In this document: piece by piece, positions 1 to 7,135 of the stretch
How positions within the stretch are numbered: position 1 is the first letter of the stretch
How the letters are laid out: each line of letters begins with the position of its first letter
Source: an uncultured Planctomycetaceae bacterium
GTDB lineage: Bacteria > Planctomycetota > Planctomycetia > Pirellulales > Pirellulaceae
NCBI GenBank assembly: GCA_937862885.1
Contig: CALMEE010000096.1
Span: 1-46,625 of the forward strand
Direction: 5' to 3'
DNA length: 46,625 nt
Made by a program: the position numbers and the translations under genes
The notes under the pieces: model-generated
Databases searched by the model: none
Seen by the model: only the letters and a program-made list of their open reading frames with translations
What the model was told of the DNA's origin: nothing

Positions 1-936
1 GCGTTGTCGCACCATTGGGAAATTGGCGTATGGCGGACGAATGACGGCACGTTCCTGCGCAAGTTTGCCGCTCCACCCGGTTATTCAACTGACAATGCGG
101 CGTTAGCCTTTAGCCCCGACAATCTCGAGCTTGCGTTCAGTTCGCTTAACCAAGCTTGCCTGTGGGATTTAGGAACCGGACGCATCATCGGGAATTGGCG
201 ATTACCCCCAGGACTACAAGACAATTTGGCTTTCGATTCAAAAGGCACCATGTGGTTACTGCGCTTCGAGACTCAGCCGCGCGATCCGTCTGCCCAAGAT
301 CCACAACTGCCACCATTTAACACGGCACCACCAGACGAATATCGCCGCGTTTGCCGATTGCGTACGCTCCAGCCCGCCAATTCGATTGAATTGGTGAAAG
401 AGTTCCATGATTGGGACGTCCATATTGTTCAATTGGTTCTCGCGCCGGATGTTTCATACTTCGCCGGTGAAGGATTCCGACTGGACGACGATAGTGTTCG
501 ACAGAGATGGGTCGGATCGATTGACGTCGATTCTGGCGAAGCGTTGAAATCGCAAACGTCGCGAGGCATCCTGCGGCATCGCGAAGGCCCCCATCTGTTG
601 ACGTCGGACGACGCGGGAATGATGTCCCATTGGCGGCCAGGCAATAGACCCGCGTCTGATGTAAAGAGCATCCAAGACGTTACAGCGCTGGGCAGTTGCT
701 ATCGATTGGCGATTCGCTTGGCCCAAGCATCGCCGCTAGATCCGATCGCTCGTCAAGAATTGTTTGATATGGAGAGTGGGAAATCATTGATGGAATTGGC
801 GATGACTTTCAGTGCATTTCCGGAATTTACAAAGGACGAGTCGAAAGTCGCTTGGGGAGATGCCTACGGCAATCTAAAGCTCGCCGACTTGGAGGAGGTC
901 CGAGTTCAATTGAATCGCTACGACCTCGGTTGGTAA
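1..936 (+). CDS. WD40-like repeat protein, C-terminal part
   Basis: The reading frame is open at the left edge of the window and ends with TAA at 934-936, so this is the C-terminal part (about 311 residues) of a longer protein. Sequence features are WD40-type: phrases such as ALAFSPDN and a following strand ending in ACLWDLGTG are the usual inner-strand pattern of a propeller blade, and similar blade-like segments recur through the fragment. Such proteins are scaffolds; in planctomycetes they are often fused to a protein kinase or cytochrome-like N-terminal part, but nothing of that part is visible here. No catalytic motif is present. A TTG at position 4 could be mistaken for a start, but there is no ribosome binding site in view. 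The following 274 bases up to the RNase D stop hold no evident gene. Confidence 0.7.
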   Translation, partial: ALSHHWEIGVWRTNDGTFLRKFAAPPGYSTDNAALAFSPDNLELAFSSLNQACLWDLGTGRIIGNWRLPPGLQDNLAFDSKGTMWLLRFETQPRDPSAQDPQLPPFNTAPPDEYRRVCRLRTLQPANSIELVKEFHDWDVHIVQLVLAPDVSYFAGEGFRLDDDSVRQRWVGSIDVDSGEALKSQTSRGILRHREGPHLLTSDDAGMMSHWRPGNRPASDVKSIQDVTALGSCYRLAIRLAQASPLDPIARQELFDMESGKSLMELAMTFSAFPEFTKDESKVAWGDAYGNLKLADLEEVRVQLNRYDLGW

Positions 937-1210
937 CGCGCAGCGACCACCACGCTGCCAAGGTTCGTCGGGTCGAATCAATGACGCGACGTTTATGGAC
1001 GTTGCACACTCCGCCAATACTCACCGCAAGCTACAAGGCGCGGTCAGGCTCTGCTAACCTAATTCGAACCATCCCCGGCCGACACGCCAGGAGTGGTGGT
1101 ATTGCACATCAAAAGTCTTGACGTCAAATTTCTAAATGCGGATTCCATTTTGGGTCGGATCACGCCATCCATTGCGAACATGACGCCCGGCCAATTCTAG
1201 TCGTCCTCTT

Positions 1211-2386
1211 TTAGTCGTCTTCGATTTCGATTTTGGGGACGAAGCCCCCTTTGCTTTTGCCGATAGCGATCTTGACTTGGCTCTGTAGGGCTTTCCGCAA
1301 CACGCTGCCGATTAACTCGCATCGCCAACCCTCGGCGAGCTTGGGCGGCTTCGTTTTGTGTTTCGATTCATGCCAGGCGATCAAGTCATGAACATCCTGA
1401 AGCGAGCCGACCAAACCCGCAGCTATTTTTTTTTGCTCACACAACGCAGACAAGACCACATTCAACATCTGGCCAGCCAAGCCGTAATGAGGATTTATTT
1501 GCTTTCGGACCTTTTCAGGAAGCTGGTGAGTTTTGAGTTTTTTCGCTTCCGAAATCGCAAGTGAAATGTCATCGATATGGCGGCGAAATCGTTGTTGAGT
1601 CATTTCGCGAATCGTGAAGATCTTGCTGTGAGCTTCCGATCCCAACTTCGCAAGTTCAATGATTAAGTCATCGCGCAACAATCTGCGCACCGGACGATCC
1701 AATTCGGCTGCCTTTTTTTCTCGCCAAATCCAGAGTTGACAGGCGATTGCCAATTGAGGCTCGGAAAGCACTGACAAGCCTGCCATCTGTCGCCATCGAT
1801 CGTTCGATTCATTGTTGCGGATCCGCGTCTCCAATCGATGAATCTCTTCATCCATCCAACCAATGCGTCCAATCTTGGTCAGCTTAGGCTTCATCGCCTC
1901 GTGCATTTTTAGCAAATACGCAACATCTTCAGCAGCATACTTGAGTTGGCCAGCATTCAGTGGGCGTTTTCGCCAATCCGTTCGCGATTGGCTTTTCTTC
2001 AATTTAACATCCAGGAGCTTAGAAACTAGGTTGGCATAGGACGCTGGATAATCCCAGCCAAGTAATCCCGCTCCAATTTGGACGTCAAATACCTTTTGCG
2101 GACGGACGTTAACGGAATTCAGACAGAAATGAAGTTCTTGTTGCCCGGCATGCAAAATGATCTCTTTACCAGGCATCGTAATCACATGCCAAAACCGACT
2201 GATGTCCTTCAATTCGATAGCATCGATGATTTTGTTACCTTGTTCCGCAGCAACTTGGATCAAGCACAGCTTAGGGCGGTAATGGTCTTCGCCAACAAAC
2301 TCCGTATCGATGCCAATCAACGAACACGATTCAAGCGTGTCGCAGTACTTGTGGAATTGATCAGGTTTATTTAAGACAACGGTCAA
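1211..2386 (-). CDS. rnd: Ribonuclease D family 3'-5' exonuclease
   Basis: A 391-residue DEDDy-family exonuclease that in other bacteria trims tRNA and other stable RNA 3' ends. Exonuclease motif I is D27-T-E29; motif III is Y150-x3-D154. The middle and end (about residues 200-380) fit the HRDC helical domains of RNase D, so the length is normal for the family. Two oddities: the motif II position, usually HAxxxDL, reads HAGQQEL, so the metal-binding Asp is replaced by Glu84; and the only plausible start is a TTG at 2386, because the frame opens after an in-frame TGA shortly upstream with no ATG or GTG. No strong ribosome binding site is visible. It is followed on its 3' side by the convergent WD40-like gene and seems to be a single-gene unit. 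Confidence 0.88.
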   Translation of the reverse strand: MTVVLNKPDQFHKYCDTLESCSLIGIDTEFVGEDHYRPKLCLIQVAAEQGNKIIDAIELKDISRFWHVITMPGKEIILHAGQQELHFCLNSVNVRPQKVFDVQIGAGLLGWDYPASYANLVSKLLDVKLKKSQSRTDWRKRPLNAGQLKYAAEDVAYLLKMHEAMKPKLTKIGRIGWMDEEIHRLETRIRNNESNDRWRQMAGLSVLSEPQLAIACQLWIWREKKAAELDRPVRRLLRDDLIIELAKLGSEAHSKIFTIREMTQQRFRRHIDDISLAISEAKKLKTHQLPEKVRKQINPHYGLAGQMLNVVLSALCEQKKIAAGLVGSLQDVHDLIAWHESKHKTKPPKLAEGWRCELIGSVLRKALQSQVKIAIGKSKGGFVPKIEIEDD

Positions 2387-2844
2387 GGGTTGGTCGGTGT
2401 TGAGAACTCAAATTCAATGGATGTCAATGTTTTGTCGCTAGTTCGGCCCTGATGCAAAATAGCAACTCGCCCAACTCAGGCATCGACGCAGGAATCGCGG
2501 TACGGAAGTGTAGTACATTCGGATTTAACTGGCTCAACCCGCAGAAACGCGTTGGGGAGTTCTCAACCAAGAGAGGCCGAGGTAACCGCGTGCATAATAC
2601 GCTTGGCCCCAAATAATTTCCGCAGCCGGACAAGCATGCAGTTTAACTGCAATTCGACACATTTTGAATCGGTCTAAACGTTGAAATTCCGTCTCGGCTT
2701 GCCTTTAGCCTGCAATGAGACTGCGGAATTAGCAATTTGTTTAGCTTCACGTGATCAAAGGTTGCCAGAATTACAGTGACTGATTAGAGTAATGAAATCT
2801 CAAATCGGATTTTCACGTTCAGTGATTCTAAAAGGACGCCAAGC
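2387..2844. other. Intergenic region between divergent genes
   Basis: This 458-base stretch separates two divergent genes, the RNase D gene (leftward) and the MfnB-like gene (rightward), and must hold both promoters. A 69-codon minus-strand frame at 2424-2633 has no ribosome binding site and no recognisable protein. I see no tRNA, no strong hairpin followed by a T run and no repeat. Confidence 0.5.
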
Positions 2845-3588
2845 ATGACGCGCATGATTGTCAGCGTTAATAACTGCCAGGAGGCAATCATTGCACAACT
2901 GGCGGGAGCCGATCACATTGACCTGCAAGGTTCGCAGGACAGCAACTCTGGAGCGACGGATGCCAAGATCGCCGTCGATGTTGCTCAGAATCCGTTGTTG
3001 AAAACCACGACTTTGAGCCTCTCGTTGGGTGAACTTACTGAAATAGAGCCCAGTTGCGATTTTTCTTTCGCGCATGGTTTCTCCTATGCCAGAGTCGGAT
3101 TGGCCAACACCGGAGCCGTGAGTTGGCGAGAAAAGCTGGTGGAAATTCAAGCAGGGCTGCCGATCGGTACGGAACTAGTTGCTGCTTTTTATACGGACCA
3201 CATCACTTGCGGTGCTCCAGATTTTTGGTCCGTCCTAAAATTCTCTTTTGTGCATGATGTCCCTGCCATCGTTTTTGATGTATCCGCGCAGTCTCACGGG
3301 TCGTTGATTGACTATTGCTCGTTGTTGGAACTGAAAGACCACATGCAGGCGTGCGAATCTGCTGCCGTAAAATCGGTACTTGCAGGAGGTCTGAACCTCG
3401 GACAATTAAACCTTGTACACCAACTTCAACCTGATTTCGTGGCCTTGCGTGAGCCCATTTGCTATCCGCATGGTTCGGGCTCGATCAATCCGGTCGCGGT
3501 CGGAGATTGGAAAGCGAAACTCGTCGCGCGTCGGGCGATATCGCACTCTACACAAAATTCTGTTGCCACGGTCAGCATGGATCCATAA
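2845..3588 (+). CDS. MfnB-like (DUF556) protein lacking both active-site lysines
   Basis: A 247-residue TIM-barrel protein related to (5-formylfuran-3-yl)methyl phosphate synthase, MfnB, which condenses two glyceraldehyde-3-phosphate molecules in methanofuran synthesis. The N-terminus (MIVSVNNCQEA then GADHIDLQG) matches the MfnB opening VSxxxxEEAxxxxxGADxIDVK, and the C-terminal part SVLAGGLNLGQL ... LQPDFVALREPIC matches the family segment LAGSL...DxxGVRGAxC. In characterised MfnB a lysine in IDVK and one in the later DTAxKDG segment are catalytic. Here the equivalent positions are Q28 and Q149, so the known chemistry should not work unless other residues substitute. Planctomycetes carry tetrahydromethanopterin-linked one-carbon genes, which makes the family expected. 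The ATG at 2845 is the first in frame. No other C1 gene lies in the window. Confidence 0.75.
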   Translation: MTRMIVSVNNCQEAIIAQLAGADHIDLQGSQDSNSGATDAKIAVDVAQNPLLKTTTLSLSLGELTEIEPSCDFSFAHGFSYARVGLANTGAVSWREKLVEIQAGLPIGTELVAAFYTDHITCGAPDFWSVLKFSFVHDVPAIVFDVSAQSHGSLIDYCSLLELKDHMQACESAAVKSVLAGGLNLGQLNLVHQLQPDFVALREPICYPHGSGSINPVAVGDWKAKLVARRAISHSTQNSVATVSMDP

Positions 3589-3625
3589 AGCCCAGCGGCG
3601 CTAAAGCAAAATTTTCATAAGCGGC

Positions 3626-3653
3626 TTGACATAGAGTGCTAGCATGTGAAAAT
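3626..3653 (+). promoter_or_regulatory. Candidate sigma-70-like promoter
   Basis: A perfect TTGACA (3626-3631) is followed after 16 bases by GAAAAT (3648-3653, four of six matches to TATAAT). It lies about 105 bases upstream of the GTG start of the small protein at 3759 and downstream of the MfnB-like stop, so it could drive the small gene. Sequence match only. Confidence 0.3.
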
Positions 3654-3758
3654 GGGAATCGCTTTTATTAGGAGGACGAAGCTTAGAGAAGAGAATCGTT
3701 ACATGGATGCCTACCTTGTTCAATCTGTTTCACATACTTGTTTGAAAGGAACAACAAA

Positions 3759-3956
3759 GTGCGCGAATCCATCCTTCATGCAATTCAGAATGGCAATTGG
3801 GATTTTGAACCGGTAACGACAGAGGAAGAAGAATTTGCCGCGACTTCGGCTCTTCCTGGCTCTGTGGAAAAGCTCGACATCTTAGCCGAGAGAATTGAAA
3901 AGGGCTTACCTCTCTGGCATTCTCAAGATCGCCTGGATTACGGCGACACCGAATAA
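3759..3956 (+). CDS. Small acidic hypothetical protein
   Basis: A predicted 65-residue soluble protein that I believe belongs to a small family seen in planctomycetes, though I cannot name a function. The C-terminal half, with EKLDILAERIEKGLPLWH followed by a DR, has the compact helix-plus-GLPLWH character I associate with that family. The start is chosen as GTG at 3759 because AAAGGA at 3745-3750 lies 8 bases before it; a TTG at 3738 is in frame but the ribosome binding site would then be inside the gene. No membrane segment and no cysteine pair. It stands alone on the plus strand, 170 bases after the MfnB-like gene. Confidence 0.6.
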   Translation: MRESILHAIQNGNWDFEPVTTEEEEFAATSALPGSVEKLDILAERIEKGLPLWHSQDRLDYGDTE

Positions 3957-4132
3957 GACCACGCTCCATCTACAAGGTCGCCGTTCGAAATAGCAAATCT
4001 GGCGATCAGGTGTGATGATTGGCTTTCAAACCAAGTATGCTTAGTCAACTATTGGGTGCATGCGAAACCGGGAATCGTCGCGTCTTATCGTCTGCCTTGT
4101 GGCGAATGATAAGGTCCGACGCCGGTTTCGAT

Positions 4133-7100
4133 TCAGGCGATAGCGCGAGCTATTTGGTAAACTTTGACCTCGCCACGTTTGGTGATGGTGGCAAATTCAT
4201 TGGGAGCGTTGGTGGGTAATAGGGCTAACGATTCCGAAATTGTCAGTTCACCTACCAAGGCAGGTAAGTCGTCACGCGTACTAAAGATTTGGCAATGATT
4301 GTCCGTAGCTGCCACCAAATGTCCCGATCTCGTAAAGAGCATGTGAGGTCTCTCCATTTCGCTACATAAGATTCGGTAATTCGATGCATCGATATGGTCT
4401 TTGAAATAAGCGATGCCATTATCAAGGGCCATTCCAACTCGCAGCCTTGTATAAGGAGGACTGGTGGCGATTCCACAAATGAGTTGATCAAAATCAATCG
4501 ACTTCCGATCCACACTGGAAATAACGAATGATCGGTTTCCGATTCCCAACAAGAACTTACCTTCCAGTACGCAGATCGGAACGGGAATCTGGAACGACGG
4601 GAGATCCTGCAGAGCGATAGACACCGTTGACGTTAAGGGATTGCCACTGCCAACGATCTCTAATAGCAGAGAGTTATTTTGCAGACGTAGTTGCAACCAC
4701 TCTCGGTTTGAAATTGCCTGCAATCCCAAGACTTCCTGGGTAACACCCGCAGGTTTTCCTAGAGTGAACGATGGCATAAGTTCAGTCCTCATTATTAGCT
4801 CAGTTGAGACCAATGATGAAAAACTGAGATCTGTCAAACGTGTTGCCAATGGAACTTCAGCCTGCTGTAAACGGTTGCTTATAAAGATCGCCACAAAGTT
4901 CTCTCGATTGCTGGCGATTATGACATCGTTAGCCGTCAGTCCGTCTGGCGGAACGGGTCGACTGAAGTAGAAACAACGAGTATCAAAACTTTGATAGCGC
5001 CAATCGAATCGCTGGATCACGAATATATCGTGACAGTAGCCTAGAGCAAAAACCGTATCGCGAATCGAATGTGCTGTTACCCAACTCAAAGGCTCACTAT
5101 TTGCGGGAGGGGGCTGACCCATTAGCCTGCCCCATAACTCGCGATTTTCGTCCAATACTAATGAGCGGTGAAGAGTGACTGGTTGACGGCGAGATGAACG
5201 TGGTCTCGTAGTCGACTTTCTTTTTGGACTCAGGTCATTAACAACTCTTCCACAATCACGGCTAAGCAATCGGTCGGCGGGAGCAAGTTTACTCAAATTC
5301 TTTATCAACGCATATTCTGTAGAAGGCCTGTTTCCCGCAAGGTATTGGGATACAATCTTTCTGGCGGTATCGGCTGCCAATTCTCGAGTGGCTTGATCAG
5401 GATATTCGGTTGCCTGGCGGATGACAGTTTCTGCAACGCCGTTGATCGTCCTGGGATATTCGAGAACATAGGTGCGCGCTTTCTCCAGCCACGTTTGCGC
5501 GACCTGATGTCCACCCTTGTTGCCAAGAATACGAAATATCTCAGGCAGACAGAATGACTTGCCTTTTGAAAATCCACTCGACAGCGTTTTTAGCGCAAGA
5601 TCTGGCTCACCCAATTTATATTCTTCAATTCGCGCTGCGTGGATAAGTTCATCCCGATGTTTAAACTGGTCCGTTGCTCGGAGATAGAATTGAATTGCGT
5701 TTTCTGGTTGACCAATTTTCGCCAAGATATCACCGATTTGCTCGAAGTCTTCGCGTTGTTCCAGCAATTCAATTGCTTCGCTCCATAATCCGCCTGATTT
5801 TAGACAGCGAATCGCCGTCAGGTCATCTTTCAGGTGGGAACGATAGATAACAGCAGCCTCACGAAAGTGTTTACCCGCTTCCAAAGCACGAGCTGCAGCA
5901 GGCAAGTCGGCCAACAGGTGAGCGTAAATGTATGCTGCGCGGCGATATCGACCCAGTGAAACTTCGCGTGCAGCCAAGTTACGATACTTGCAGTGCAAAT
6001 CATGGCGAATACGGGCCGGAATTTCCCACACGTCTTGTGCTCGCGGCGTCGTCAGTTTGCCATAATCAAAATCGATTTCTCGTTTTCCCAACTCGCCACC
6101 GGCATGTTCCAGACCACGATGGGAACTTACGCTGTCGATAGGCAGAGCGAATTTGAGACCTTGGTCTGGGTCGTTATCCAGCAAGTCCATTAGTCGCAAA
6201 AGCTCTTTGTTGCGCTCACGGAACAGCTGGTCAGAAAGTTCCCTGAGTCGATCATTCGCCCATTTTTCCCACCGATTGATCCAGGTCTCTTGACTGGCAG
6301 TCGCCGGCGCGATCTTTGTCATGGCTCGAACTATTCTTGCTATGCCGAATAAAACCGGATTAACTTTGCCGCTGAATACCTCCTTGGCCGTGATCGGTTT
6401 GCGTGGTTGTGGTTTCCAAGAGATCTGATCCGCCTGCGCTCCGATATCTTCTTTCCCTTCAGCCAAGGTCTCATCGATATGCGCTGGCGGACTCGATCGC
6501 ATCGTATACAGCCGTTTATTGAATTTAGGTCCCGCGACACCTCGATCCCAGCCAGATGCTTCCTCACGCGGCAAACGCAATAACTGTGAACATCGAAGAA
6601 TCTCCACATCGTCAATGCCAATCAATCCGATCTTTGGATGCCAAATGTAGGTTAAATTAGGAACTCGGATCGCGTCAAAATCGATGGCCGACACAGGGTG
6701 ATTTAGGGTTGCTCCATGGGGAATCCATAGGCGGTCTAACCACCCCCAATACTCAATACATGTCGGTGCTGGTGAAATGCACGTTCTGGTCAAGGGATCA
6801 CGTTCACCAGCTTGAGCGGCTTCCTGATTCAGTCCTTTACCAGAATTCGCAGAAGAATCAAAATAGACCAGGGCACCGGTTGGGCTCCGGTCACTCATCG
6901 AGGTCGGTAGTATCAGGAAACGTAAATGTTGATGTGGCAGGTTCCAAGTCGCAATCTCATTCAGCCAACCGACAGCCAACGGGCCCGGTAGTAGCCAAGC
7001 CGTCGAGCGAACGAAATTCGTTTCCGCTTTATCGGACTGACCAGTAGCTTGAGCAAGCATAGGATCCGTTTCTTGGCGGCGTCCAATTTTCGAAACCGTT

Positions 7101-7135
7101 TGGGGCGGATTGAGTTGTACGTCAATCTTCAACAT
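4133..7135 (-). CDS. Large bpX-type protein of ternary system: bpX6-like N-terminus, TPR-like middle, beta-rich C-terminus
   Basis: A 1000-residue protein, the last gene of the MoxR-vWA-propeller operon; its ATG overlaps the stop of the preceding vWA gene by 7 bases. Residues 1-250 form a mixed domain with the hydrophobic pattern TAWLLPGPLAVGWLNE near residue 46 and IWHPKIGLIGIDDVE near 165; I take this as the bpX6-type domain, but the label is from memory. Residues about 250-320 are helical and charged. Residues about 385-530 are helical repeats of roughly 20-34 residues (GRYRRAAYIYAHLL, KHFREAAVIY, GLWSEAIELLEQ, GQPENAIQFYLRA), TPR-like. Residues about 640-1000 are strand-rich and may form a second beta-propeller. 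No nuclease, protease or toxin motif seen. It probably serves as a scaffold or sensor in the system. Confidence 0.75.
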   Translation of the reverse strand: MLKIDVQLNPPQTVSKIGRRQETDPMLAQATGQSDKAETNFVRSTAWLLPGPLAVGWLNEIATWNLPHQHLRFLILPTSMSDRSPTGALVYFDSSANSGKGLNQEAAQAGERDPLTRTCISPAPTCIEYWGWLDRLWIPHGATLNHPVSAIDFDAIRVPNLTYIWHPKIGLIGIDDVEILRCSQLLRLPREEASGWDRGVAGPKFNKRLYTMRSSPPAHIDETLAEGKEDIGAQADQISWKPQPRKPITAKEVFSGKVNPVLFGIARIVRAMTKIAPATASQETWINRWEKWANDRLRELSDQLFRERNKELLRLMDLLDNDPDQGLKFALPIDSVSSHRGLEHAGGELGKREIDFDYGKLTTPRAQDVWEIPARIRHDLHCKYRNLAAREVSLGRYRRAAYIYAHLLADLPAAARALEAGKHFREAAVIYRSHLKDDLTAIRCLKSGGLWSEAIELLEQREDFEQIGDILAKIGQPENAIQFYLRATDQFKHRDELIHAARIEEYKLGEPDLALKTLSSGFSKGKSFCLPEIFRILGNKGGHQVAQTWLEKARTYVLEYPRTINGVAETVIRQATEYPDQATRELAADTARKIVSQYLAGNRPSTEYALIKNLSKLAPADRLLSRDCGRVVNDLSPKRKSTTRPRSSRRQPVTLHRSLVLDENRELWGRLMGQPPPANSEPLSWVTAHSIRDTVFALGYCHDIFVIQRFDWRYQSFDTRCFYFSRPVPPDGLTANDVIIASNRENFVAIFISNRLQQAEVPLATRLTDLSFSSLVSTELIMRTELMPSFTLGKPAGVTQEVLGLQAISNREWLQLRLQNNSLLLEIVGSGNPLTSTVSIALQDLPSFQIPVPICVLEGKFLLGIGNRSFVISSVDRKSIDFDQLICGIATSPPYTRLRVGMALDNGIAYFKDHIDASNYRILCSEMERPHMLFTRSGHLVAATDNHCQIFSTRDDLPALVGELTISESLALLPTNAPNEFATITKRGEVKVYQIARAIA

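Noticed and set aside
1041..1100. Possible tRNA T-arm (TTCGAACC context)
   Set aside because: Flanking bases do not form a T-stem, acceptor stem or anticodon arm.
2424..2633. 69-codon minus-strand frame in the RNase D leader
   Set aside because: No start signal and no family resemblance; a random open frame.
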